From Thermoleophilia bacterium (GTDB lineage: Bacteria; Actinomycetota; Thermoleophilia; Gaiellales; JAICJC01): 43,840 nucleotides of DNA. The position numbers and the translations under genes are program-made. Below the pieces are notes generated by a model. The model was given only the letters and a program-made list of their open reading frames with translations, did no database searches and was not told the DNA's origin. Position 1 is the stretch's first letter, and each line of letters starts with the position of its first letter. This document shows positions 14,982-22,233 of the stretch, in pieces. The stretch is from positions 1 through 43,840 of the forward strand of contig JAICJC010000012.1 in NCBI GenBank assembly GCA_025928655.1. Direction: 5' to 3'.

Positions 14982-16358
14982 ATGCGTAAGCTGCTCGCGT
15001 ACGCGCTGCTCGCCGCATTGCCGTGCGTCGGCGCTGTCTTGCCAACGAGTGGCGCCGCGGGGGCGGCGCTCGCGGACGCGGGCGCCCCCGGGCCCAGCCC
15101 GATCGGGGCTCAGGAGGCCATCGGCCTCAAGCAAGTCGCCACCGGGCTTGTATCTCCGGTGCAGCTCGTGCAGGCGCCGCACGGACGGCGATTCATCGTC
15201 GATCAGATCGGGGTGATCCGGACGCTCACGCGGTCCGGGCACCTGCTGCCTCGCCCGTTCCTCGACCTTAGGAGCAATATCGTTCCGCTCGACCCGGGGT
15301 ACGACGAGCGTGGTCTGCTGGGGCTGGCGTTCGACCCCGGATTTGCACGAAACGGCCGCTTTTTTGTCTTCTACAACGCACCGCTGCGCCATGGGGCGCC
15401 GGCCGGGTACGACAACACGGTCACGATCGCGGAGTACCGCGCCCGCGGGCGGCACCACTTGCGTGCGGATCCCACGTCGGAGCGCATCATCCTGCAGGTC
15501 GACCATCCGCAGGTCAACCACAACGGCGGCACCTTGGCATTTGGGCCGGACGGCTATCTCTATATCTCCATCGGCGACGGCGGCGGTGCCAACGACGACG
15601 AACTCGGCCATGTCCAAGACTGGTATCACCGGAACGCCGGCGGCAACGGCCAGGACATCACCCACAACCTGCTCGGCAACATCCTTCGCATCGACGTGAG
15701 CCATGGCCGTCCGTACGCGATCCCGCCAGACAACCCCTTCGTGAACAAGCCGGGCCTCGACGAGATCTGGGCGTACGGCCTCCGCAATCCCTACCGGTTC
15801 TCGTTCGACATGGGCGGCCACCACGCCCTCCTTTCCCAGGACGCTGGGCAGGAGCTCTGGGAGGAAGTCAGCCGCATCGTCAAGGGCGGGAACTACGCAT
15901 GGAACGTCAAGGAGGGCACCCACTGCTTCAGCACCGCGAACCCGAACGCCTCGCCGCTGAACTGTCCAAGCGTTGATCCCAGGAACGGTGAGCCGCTGCG
16001 TGACCCGGTGATCGAGTTCGCAAACGCCGGACAGACGGGCGGCCTTGCGTACACGGTCGTAGGCGGAAACGTGTACCGCGGCTCCGCGATGCCAAAGCTC
16101 GACGGGCGCTACATCTACGGTGGTGCCACGGCATCACTCCTCGCTCCCGAGGGGCGGCTCTTCGTCTCCACGCCGCGGGCGCACGGACTGTGGACACTTC
16201 ACGAGTTGCTCATAAACGGCACCGACCGCCTCAGCTACGTCGTCAAGGGCTTCGGCCAAGACAGCCACGGTGAGGTGTATGTCATGGCTTCGAAGATCCT
16301 CGGCCCGAGCGGCCGGACGGGCACGATCTTCAAGCTCGTGCCGCCGCACATGCAGTAG
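14982..16358 (+). CDS. PQQ-dependent sugar dehydrogenase (soluble glucose dehydrogenase/sorbosone dehydrogenase family), secreted
   Basis: A signal peptide of about 29 residues (MRKLLAYALLAALP to SGAAGAA) precedes a six-bladed propeller domain of the soluble PQQ glucose dehydrogenase type. Family hallmarks are GLVSPVQLVQAPHGRRFIVDQIGVIRTL, ERGLLGLAFDPGFARNGRFFVFY, VNHNGGTLAFGPDGYLYISIGDGGG with the catalytic-type His, ENPYR-like LRNPYRFSFD, QDAGQELWEEVSRIVKGGNYAWN and GFGQDSHGEVYV. It would oxidise an aldose or related sugar outside the membrane using PQQ and Ca2+. PQQ use is inferred from the family; some members have lost it. GGGAGG 6-8 nt before ATG supports the start. It is monocistronic and followed by a hairpin. 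Confidence 0.88.
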   Translation: MRKLLAYALLAALPCVGAVLPTSGAAGAALADAGAPGPSPIGAQEAIGLKQVATGLVSPVQLVQAPHGRRFIVDQIGVIRTLTRSGHLLPRPFLDLRSNIVPLDPGYDERGLLGLAFDPGFARNGRFFVFYNAPLRHGAPAGYDNTVTIAEYRARGRHHLRADPTSERIILQVDHPQVNHNGGTLAFGPDGYLYISIGDGGGANDDELGHVQDWYHRNAGGNGQDITHNLLGNILRIDVSHGRPYAIPPDNPFVNKPGLDEIWAYGLRNPYRFSFDMGGHHALLSQDAGQELWEEVSRIVKGGNYAWNVKEGTHCFSTANPNASPLNCPSVDPRNGEPLRDPVIEFANAGQTGGLAYTVVGGNVYRGSAMPKLDGRYIYGGATASLLAPEGRLFVSTPRAHGLWTLHELLINGTDRLSYVVKGFGQDSHGEVYVMASKILGPSGRTGTIFKLVPPHMQ

Positions 16359-16366
16359 GCGAGGTG

Positions 16367-16412
16367 CCGGGGGTGGCCGGGCTGAGCAAGAGCTCGGAAC
16401 GGCCGCCCCCGG
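16367..16412 (+). terminator. Long GC hairpin after the sugar dehydrogenase gene
   Basis: CCGGGGGTGGCCG pairs with CGGCCGCCCCCGG over 13 bp with one G-U pair, with a 20-nt loop, starting 9 nt after the stop. No U tract follows, which is usual for actinobacterial hairpin terminators. Confidence 0.6.
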
Positions 16413-16781
16413 AAGCACTACGCGCGGGCGCGGCGACGCGCGTCGGTTAAGCCCCCCAAACCCGCGGATGTGGCGAAGCCGGCGGATTGGGATTGGGCAC
16501 GGATGAACGGGCTGGAGAGCCCGCGGTCGAGTTTCGGTCACGAGCGGGTGCGACGTTCTCCGACATCGCACACGGGACGTGTCGCGGCCTCAGCTGATCG
16601 GGGTCGAGCGTGTTCCGAGATGATCGCGTTCAGATCCACAACCTCGCGCCGGACGGTGTCTGAGCGCGGCCCCTGTCCGATGGAGCAGCCATGCCCCATC
16701 GCGAAGGCATGCCTCCTCGAGCGTCACAGGGGCGGCGTCCCGAGGCTCGATAGCCATGGGCAAATGCGAATATCTTGTACT
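16413..16781. other. Gap between convergent genes
   Basis: About 370 bp lie between the terminator hairpin and the end of the STAS gene. I see no gene or repeat. Confidence 0.45.
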
Positions 16782-17288
16782 TCAGAGAACCGTATCGACG
16801 CCGCCGTCAGACCTTGAGGGCGAGCGACACGTCGGCGGCGGTCCTATGCCGTATCGGCCGGTACCGGCGGGCGAACGCTCGGACGCACGGCGTGGTGTGG
16901 ACCACCGCTCCGGGTTGCCGGGTTCCGTCGTTCGGCACCAGGCGGCTGCCGCCGTCCAGGTTTCGAAGACGGCCAGCACTCGGTCGGCTCGGGTCACCTG
17001 GAACACGCGGGCGACGACGGACTCGGCCGGCGCCACGACGGCGAACCGCCGCCCGGGGCTCGCGTCGGCATGGGCGTGCGTTTCGAGCAACGCCCCGAGA
17101 GTGCGCGCGTCGATGAACGTGACCGCGGAGAGGTCGGCGATGATTCCCGTGCCCAGGTCGAAGGCGGCGTTGATCTCCTCTCGCAGGGCGTCCACGGTCG
17201 ACAGGTCATGCTCGCCCCTGGCGGTGACGACCAAGACGGCCTCGCCGGCCTGCTCGGTGACGATGCGAGGCTCGGTCCGTGTGCTCAT
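16782..17288 (-). CDS. STAS-domain protein (anti-sigma factor antagonist-like), no phosphoserine
   Basis: Residues 8-118 form a STAS domain: AVLVVTARGEHDLSTVDALREEINAAFDLGTGIIADLSAVTFIDARTLGALLETH, then RRFAVVAPAESVVARVFQVTRADRVLAVFETWTAAAAW. The phospho-acceptor Ser of the DSSGL loop is Ala (FIDARTL). The final 50 residues are Pro/Arg/Ser-rich and may be an unstructured tail or an extension after loss of a stop. It follows the FAD reductase gene by 6 nt and is the last gene of a folE/reductase/STAS unit. It shares GEHDLST with the STAS protein at 12060, so the two are probably paralogues. Confidence 0.85.
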   Translation of the reverse strand: MSTRTEPRIVTEQAGEAVLVVTARGEHDLSTVDALREEINAAFDLGTGIIADLSAVTFIDARTLGALLETHAHADASPGRRFAVVAPAESVVARVFQVTRADRVLAVFETWTAAAAWCRTTEPGNPERWSTPRRASERSPAGTGRYGIGPPPTCRSPSRSDGGVDTVL

Positions 17289-17294
17289 CCCGGC

Positions 17295-18533
17295 TCAACT
17301 TCCGGCGGCGAGTTCGCCTGCCAGCGCTTCGAGCGGCGTGTCGGGATCGCGAAGCGCGCTCACGTCGACCGGTTGGCGGGTGCGGATCAGTGCCTCCACG
17401 TGCGCGTTGACGTCCCAGACGTTGACGTTCATCCCGGCGACGACGCGTTCGTCCTTGAGCCAGAAGGCAACGAACGCTCCAGCGTCCCGGTCGCCGCGGA
17501 AGACGATCTCGTCCCATTTCGGTGCGTGGCCGGAGTACTCCATGCCGACGTCGTACTGGTCGGAGTAGAAGTAGGGGATGCGGTCATAGCTGACGGGCTC
17601 GCCGAGCATCGCCTGTGCGGCGGCCGGGCCCTGGTGGAGCGCGTTCGCCCAGTGCTCGACGCGCATGCGCTGGGCGTAGAAGGGATGCCACCCTCGGGCC
17701 ACGTCGCCGGCGGCGAAGACGTTGGGCGCCGAGGTCTGTAGCTTCTCGTCGACCACGATGCCGTTGTCGACTTCCAGGCCGGCTTGTTGCGCTAGCGCGA
17801 CGCGCGGCGTGGCTCCGATGCCGACAACGGCAAAGTCGCACTCGATCTTTCGGCCGGCGCTGGTGCGCACGCGGGCGATCGACCCGTCGCCCTCGAACGC
17901 CTCCACGGCCTCGCCCAGGACAAGCTCGATCCCGTGCTGTGCGTGCACGTCGCGGTAGAACGTGCCGATCTCGGCGCCGAAGATCCGCTCGTTGGGCAGC
18001 GAGGCCGGATCGACGATCGTGACGTCGAGGCCGCGCTGGCGTGCGGAGGCGGCGAACTCGCTGCCGATCCACCCCGCCCCGACGACCACGACGTGGCCGC
18101 CGCTCTGGAGCCGGTCGCGGAGGATGTCGCAGTCGGCGAGTGTGCGCAGGTAGTGGATGCCGCCGAGATCCGCGCCGGGGACCCGGATTCGGCGTGCCTC
18201 TGCGCCGGTCGCAAGCAACAGCCGGTCGAAGCCGAGCTCGCGGCCGTCGGCGAGCGTCACCCGCGCCGCGGCGGGGTCGATCGCGGCCACGGTGGTGCCG
18301 GTTTCGAGCTCGATGTCGCTGTCCGCGTAGAAGCCGTCTTCGTGCACGTACGTCTTCTCGCGCGGAGATTCCTCACGCAGGTAGTCCTTGGTCAGCGGCG
18401 GCCGCTCGTAGGGGCGCTCGGTCTCGGCGCCGACCAGGACGAGCCGTCCATCGAACCCCCGATCGCGAAGCTCCTCGGCGGCCTTGGCGCTCGCCAGGCT
18501 CGCCCCCACGATCATGAATGTCCGCTCGCTCAT
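17295..18533 (-). CDS. FAD/NAD(P)-dependent oxidoreductase, ferredoxin-reductase type
   Basis: The 412-residue protein starts with an FAD-binding Rossmann motif in FMIVGASLASAKAAEELR. RPYERPPLTKDYL follows, the signature of ferredoxin/rubredoxin reductases of ring-hydroxylating and P450 systems. A second Rossmann motif, VVVVGAGWIGSEFAASA, binds NAD(P)H. VFAAGDVA is the second FAD site, and the C-terminal region has VEHWANALHQG. It moves electrons from NAD(P)H to a small iron-sulfur protein in the cytoplasm. No partner ferredoxin or oxygenase is near. It overlaps folE by 4 nt (ATGA) and precedes the STAS gene by 6 nt. The first Rossmann motif reads GASLAS rather than GAGLAG, which is common in this subgroup. 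Confidence 0.88.
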   Translation of the reverse strand: MSERTFMIVGASLASAKAAEELRDRGFDGRLVLVGAETERPYERPPLTKDYLREESPREKTYVHEDGFYADSDIELETGTTVAAIDPAAARVTLADGRELGFDRLLLATGAEARRIRVPGADLGGIHYLRTLADCDILRDRLQSGGHVVVVGAGWIGSEFAASARQRGLDVTIVDPASLPNERIFGAEIGTFYRDVHAQHGIELVLGEAVEAFEGDGSIARVRTSAGRKIECDFAVVGIGATPRVALAQQAGLEVDNGIVVDEKLQTSAPNVFAAGDVARGWHPFYAQRMRVEHWANALHQGPAAAQAMLGEPVSYDRIPYFYSDQYDVGMEYSGHAPKWDEIVFRGDRDAGAFVAFWLKDERVVAGMNVNVWDVNAHVEALIRTRQPVDVSALRDPDTPLEALAGELAAGS

Positions 18534-19174
18534 CGCAATCTCCCTCCGGTCAGGCTCAGGAACTCCTGGCGTGTGCGGGGGTCGTCACGGACCAGCCCGT
18601 GCAACGCCGAAGTCACGGTCTTGGCGCCGGGCTTCTGCACGCCGCGCAGCGACATGCAGAAGTGCTCGGCCTCGAGCACCACCCCGACGCCCTTCGGCCT
18701 CAGCCGCTGCTGCAACCAGGCGGCGATCTGGACGGTCAGCCGCTCCTGCAGCTGGAGGTCTCTGGCGAACCGGTCGACCACCCGCGCGAGCTTTGAGAGT
18801 CCCAGGATGTGCTCCGCCGGCAGATAGGCCACGTGCGCGACGCCGTGGAACGGCAGCACGTGGTGCATGCACAGCGAGTGGAACGGAATGTCGCGCACGA
18901 CGACGAGCTCGTCGTAACCCTCGTCGTTTGGAAACGTCGTCAGGTTGAACGGCGCCGGAGTGAGCAGCTCCGCGTAGGCCTCCGCCATCCGGCGTGGCGT
19001 CTCGCGCAGGCCGTCGGCACCACCATCGGCGCCGAGCGCGACCAGCAAGTCACGGGCCGCCCGCTCGACGGTCGAGCGGTCTGGCGACCCGTGAACGTTC
19101 CGCCGGAGCTTGGCACGCGGATCGTCGTTCGCCTCGCTCCCTATCAGCTCGCCCGTCAATCGTGTCCGTCCCAT
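18530..19174 (-). CDS. folE: GTP cyclohydrolase I
   Basis: The 214-residue length and motifs fit GTP cyclohydrolase I. LRETPRRMAEAYAELLTP is followed by FHSLCMHHVLPFHGVAHVAYLPAEHILGLSKLARVVDRFARDLQLQERLTVQIAAWLQ, then GVGVVLEAEHFCMSLRGVQKPGAKTVTSAL. Cys in SLCMHH and CMSLRG plus the HH pair are the zinc and catalytic residues. It makes 7,8-dihydroneopterin triphosphate from GTP, the first step of folate and pterin synthesis. No other folate gene is present, so it may supply a pterin cofactor for another role. ATG 19174 (with AGAAGG upstream) is preferred over the track's longer form, which has an Arg-rich non-family N-terminus. It is the first gene of a three-gene unit. Confidence 0.93.
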   Translation of the reverse strand: MGRTRLTGELIGSEANDDPRAKLRRNVHGSPDRSTVERAARDLLVALGADGGADGLRETPRRMAEAYAELLTPAPFNLTTFPNDEGYDELVVVRDIPFHSLCMHHVLPFHGVAHVAYLPAEHILGLSKLARVVDRFARDLQLQERLTVQIAAWLQQRLRPKGVGVVLEAEHFCMSLRGVQKPGAKTVTSALHGLVRDDPRTRQEFLSLTGGRLR

Positions 19175-19317
19175 GCCTTCTAGCGTCTTTCTCGGCCGTT
19201 GTCTTACCCGGCGCGTGGTGGTCGCCCGCCTGTAAGAACCTCGTCTCACATCGGCTGGAGAAGGGCGCCTTTGTGCGACGCGCGCCATCGCAGCCACTTT
19301 CGAGCAGGGAGAACAGG

Positions 19318-19760
19318 ATGACGATCGCGCAGCGGCAGGCTCAGGTTCTTTGGGAGGGAACGCTCGCGAGTGGCGCCGGTACGATGTCGAGTTGGAGCGG
19401 CGCGCTCGAACCTCCCGTCACCTGGGCCGCGCGTACCGAGCAGCCGGACGGCAAGACCAGCCCAGAGGAGCTGATCCCCGCAGCCCACGCGAGCTGCTCC
19501 GCGATGGCTCTGGCGTTGGTGCTGGGCGAGGACCATGTGTCGTCCGAGCGGTTGACGGTGAACGCGCTCTGCACGCTCGACGAGGTCGACGGCGCACTGC
19601 GGATAACCGGCGTTGACCTCACCGTCCTCGCACGGGCGTCATCGCTCGACAAGCCGGGACTCGCACGCAGCGTGGGAACGCGGCGGAGCTCTGCCCCGTG
19701 TCGAACGCGCTGCGCGGTAACGTCGACATCACCGCGCACGACGAAGTCGACGAGGGCTGA
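19318..19760 (+). pseudogene. OsmC-family peroxiredoxin with one frameshift
   Basis: From ATG 19318 (preceded by AGGGAGAACAGG) the frame reads an OsmC protein: AQVLWEGTLASGAGTMSSWSGAL, then SPEELIPAAHASCSAMALALVLG with the first redox Cys, and LRITGVDLTVLARASSLDKPGLARSV. Near 19670 the frame is lost and the +/-1 frame continues GNAAELCPVSNALRGNVDITAHDEVDEG with the second redox Cys and the correct family end at TGA 19758. The combined length of about 147 residues is normal. OsmC reduces organic hydroperoxides in the cytoplasm. A one-base change restores it, so a sequencing error cannot be excluded, but neighbouring genes are broken too. Confidence 0.8.
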
Positions 19761-20019
19761 CGCGTCAGAGGTCGCGACCTGGATGACAGCGCGCTCGCCG
19801 GGCACGTGCCGCGAGCCCGGGCCCCGTGTATCCGGGCCAGGGGCGACGCGTCGATCCGGGATCCGCGGCAACCGGCGCCTTCCTTGGGAACTTCCCGCAC
19901 GGACACAGCCACCCGGCGTTGATCAGCGCGGCGGTCGGGGTCGGCGACGCGACGGCGCGGGGAGCGTGTAGGGCGCTGTTGCGGGAGGGTTCGCCGGGAC
20001 GGTGGTCTCACGACCGCGC

Positions 20020-20275
20020 TGCGGGCGGAGAACCAGTTCAACCTCACACGCATGGACCTTCCCTTGCTGCTCGGCACAGCGGTTACGAGCAACCGCACCC
20101 GTGCCAAGGCCCTCGAATATGTCCTTCGCTTTCTGATTGGCCTCGCGTTCGCGCTGATCTACTACGCCATGTTCCTCGCTCGCGCTCGCTGCGTTGACCT
20201 TCGGTCGGCTGGCGCTGGCAGTCGTGCCGGCCCGTCGGTCGGGAGCGCTCCCGCCGCTGCCTTGGTAGTGCTCTC
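20020..20275 (+). pseudogene. Membrane protein fragment
   Basis: One frame reads LRAENQFNLTRMDLPLLLGTAVTSNRTRAKALEYVLRFLIGLAFALIYYAMFLA, with a hydrophobic helix. It resembles the start of small multi-pass membrane proteins of unknown function that begin with a PLLLGT motif. After about 20175 a frame change gives LTFGRLALAVVPARRSGALPPLPW and a stop. The rest of the protein is missing or scrambled. It sits in a decayed stretch between OsmC and the integrase remnant. Confidence 0.45.
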
Positions 20276-20589
20276 GGCGCATCGGCCCGTCCCGGCAAGA
20301 TGGCGGGGCGAGCCGGCGCGCCGCTCGGGGTCAGGCCCGGGCGACCTTCGGCGTCATACCTAGCTAGACAGACCTCCGAAGGAGGAGAGCCGCAAATACG
20401 AAACGGAGCTGATCCGGGCCGCGATGCTTCTCACTCCTCGTCGGCAAGGGGCTGACCAGCTCCGCCAGATGATGAGCGTCGCCGCGTTTTCGGCGATGGC
20501 CTGGGCGGCACCCGGCCGTCTGAAGCGTTCACAGTGACGCCCGGCGGCATCTACCGCGACGCCGGACGGCTGTGGATCATCGAATCTGG

Positions 20590-20917
20590 CGCCGTGCTCG
20601 CCACGCGACGCGCAAGAAGGGACGTCTGGCGCGCCGGTGGCGACCGGTGCTGGATGACCTTGACGCCGTTCTTGAGATGCGCCGCGTCGTAAGCAGCGAA
20701 CGAGCGGTTCGATGAAGACGATCTGCGCAACTGGCGCCGACGCTGGTTCGACCTGGCAGCCGAAGGCGTGGGAATCGACACCACGCCGAAATCGGCTCGT
20801 CATGCGTTCGCGTCGGTTTCGGCCGCGGCCGGGATCAATGACGTCTTGACCGCCGCCGAGATGGGCCACTCCCTTAGCACAGGGCGAATTCGGGGGTCTC
20901 GGATTTGGCTCCAGTAA
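20590..20917 (+). pseudogene. Tyrosine recombinase (integrase) C-terminal remnant
   Basis: The last frame reads ERFDEDDLRNWRRRWFDLAAEGVGIDTTPKSARHAFASVSAAAGINDVLTAAEMGHSLST, matching the C-terminal catalytic region of phage-type integrases: the Arg of the RHxFAS box and the His of the GHS box. Sequence then ends GRIRGSRIWLQ-stop at 20915-20917 without the catalytic Tyr. An upstream piece in another frame, TRKKGRLARRWRPVLDDLDAVLEMRR, looks like the preceding strand and helix, so a frameshift exists near 20690. The N-terminal domain was not found. The remnant lies directly next to the 3' end of tRNA-Pro, the usual site for such elements. Confidence 0.7.
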
Positions 20918-20920
20918 AGG

Positions 20921-20994
20921 TCGGGACGGCGAGATTCGAACTCGCGACCCCCTGCTCCCAAAGCAGGTGCGCTACCAGGCTGCGCCACGTCCCG
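20921..20994 (-). tRNA. tRNA-Pro (anticodon TGG)
   Basis: The minus strand reads CGGGACG at the acceptor 5' side, a D-arm GGCGCAGCCTGGTAGCGC, anticodon loop TTTGGGA between CCTGC and GCAGG, the T-arm with GTTCGAATC, and the matching CGTCCCG. The anticodon is TGG. The discriminator base is A and CCA is not encoded. An integrase remnant ends 3 nt from its 3' side. Confidence 0.95.
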
Positions 20995-21042
20995 TCTGCG
21001 CGCCAGTGTACGTGACCGCCCTCGCGGCGGAGGCTCGCCCGG

Positions 21043-21453
21043 TCAGCCCGGCGGCCGGTCCAGCCTGGCCTCGTCCCGGGTCGGCTCGAAGAGCTCCACC
21101 GGGTTGCCGGACGGGTCCTCGACCAGGATCTGCTTGCCGCCCACGCCGGTGACGATCTCGTTGCGGAAGCGGGCGCCGGCCTTGCGCAGGCGCTCGACGG
21201 TCGCCTCGATGTCGGAGACCTCGAGCGAGAACCGGTTCCAGCCGCCCGGCTCGGGCACGGTGCCGTCGGGCATCGCCTGGCCGCCACCCGGCCCGCCGCC
21301 GGGCGCGCTCAGGACGAGGCGCAGGTCGCCGTGCGAGAGCATCGCGAACGCCGGAGCGGGATGCATGACCTCCTGGAACCCGAGCTCGCCGCAGTAGAAG
21401 CCGATCGCGGCGTCGACGTCGTGGACGATGTAGCGGACACTCACGGTCGCCAT
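21043..21453 (-). CDS. VOC (glyoxalase/bleomycin-resistance) family protein
   Basis: The 136-residue protein has the paired beta-alpha-beta-beta-beta pattern of VOC proteins: VRYIVHDVDAAIGFYCGELGFQEVMHPAPAFAMLSHGDLRLVLSAP, then NRFSLEVSDIEATVERLRKAGARFRNEIVTGVGGKQILVEDPSGNPVELFEP. The closing DPSGNPVELFEP holds the typical Glu metal ligand. Members include lyases, dioxygenases and drug-binding proteins, and this one's substrate is unknown. The start ATG 21453 is set by TATCGT 7 nt upstream and by the domain. It is divergent from the AAA ATPase gene, 25 bp between start codons. Confidence 0.88.
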   Translation of the reverse strand: MATVSVRYIVHDVDAAIGFYCGELGFQEVMHPAPAFAMLSHGDLRLVLSAPGGGPGGGQAMPDGTVPEPGGWNRFSLEVSDIEATVERLRKAGARFRNEIVTGVGGKQILVEDPSGNPVELFEPTRDEARLDRPPG

Positions 21454-21460
21454 GTCGCGA

Positions 21461-21466
21461 ACGATA
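21461..21466 (-). promoter_or_regulatory. Putative -10 box TATCGT of the VOC gene
   Basis: TATCGT is followed by 7 nt and ATG 21453 on the minus strand. It overlaps by two bases the -10 box of the divergent ATPase gene. Confidence 0.5.
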
Positions 21467-21470
21467 GTCT
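21465..21470 (+). promoter_or_regulatory. Putative -10 box TAGTCT of the AAA ATPase gene
   Basis: TAGTCT is followed by 8 nt and GTG 21479. It shares its first two bases with the opposing -10 box, so only one polymerase could bind at a time. Confidence 0.5.
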
Positions 21471-21478
21471 GGCCGGAC

Positions 21479-22231
21479 GTGGGCGACCATCCGCGGCAGC
21501 TCGAGCGCATCAACTGGCACCCGTCGCCTCAGCACCCGCCCGACCTCATGCAGTGGCCGTTCGCGATCCCCGCGGTGGCCCAGCTGATCCAAGAGGGCGG
21601 GCTCGAGATCCCGCCCGGCGTCACCTTCCTGCTGGGCGAGAACGGCAGCGGCAAGAGCACGCTCGTCGAGGCGCTCGCGGCGATCTACCCGCGGCGGGGG
21701 TTCGAGACGCCCTTCGCGGACAAGCTGGGGCCGGGGGAGAGCGAGGAGGACTCGCCGCTGCGGTGGCACCTGCGCGCCCGCGTCCACCGCCGGGCCTCGC
21801 CGGCCGGCTTCTTCCTGCGCGCCGAGGCGATGCACGGGTACCTCGCCCGCATCGACGGCGATCCGCGGCAGGCCGGCGCCTGGGGCGGCGAGCAGCTCTC
21901 GACCCGGTCGCACGGTGAGTCGTTCCTGGCGGTGCTGCGGCACCGGTTCGGCGAGGTCGGCGTCTACTTCATGGACGAGCCGGAGGCGGCGCTCTCGTTC
22001 CGCTCGTGCCTCGCGCTCATGGCGCTCCTGGACGAGATGCGCGCGGAGGGCAGCCAGGTGATCGTGGCGACGCACTCGCCGCTCCTGGCGGCGCTTCCGG
22101 GCGCCGCCCTGCTCGAGCTGGGTGAGTGGGGTATCCGGGCGGCCGCCTACGACGACCTCGACCTGGTGCGGTCGTGGCGGATGTTCCTCGACGGGCCGGA
22201 GGCCTACCTCCGCCACCTGCTGGCGGAATAG
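21479..22231 (+). CDS. AAA/ABC-type ATPase (predicted ATP-binding protein)
   Basis: The 250-residue protein has Walker A GENGSGKST, a Q-loop region, a signature-like QLSTRSHGESFLAVL, Walker B VYFMDEPEAALS and an H-loop VATHSPLL. It is a compact single-domain ABC ATPase of the type related to SMC/RecF-like and OLD-like proteins, without membrane segments. Stand-alone versions of this kind are common in actinobacteria, with no settled role. The track starts at ATG 21452, but GTG 21479 is favoured because TAGTCT sits 8 nt before it. That start also avoids overlap with the divergent VOC promoter. Confidence 0.85.
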   Translation: MGDHPRQLERINWHPSPQHPPDLMQWPFAIPAVAQLIQEGGLEIPPGVTFLLGENGSGKSTLVEALAAIYPRRGFETPFADKLGPGESEEDSPLRWHLRARVHRRASPAGFFLRAEAMHGYLARIDGDPRQAGAWGGEQLSTRSHGESFLAVLRHRFGEVGVYFMDEPEAALSFRSCLALMALLDEMRAEGSQVIVATHSPLLAALPGAALLELGEWGIRAAAYDDLDLVRSWRMFLDGPEAYLRHLLAE

Positions 22232-22233
22232 GC

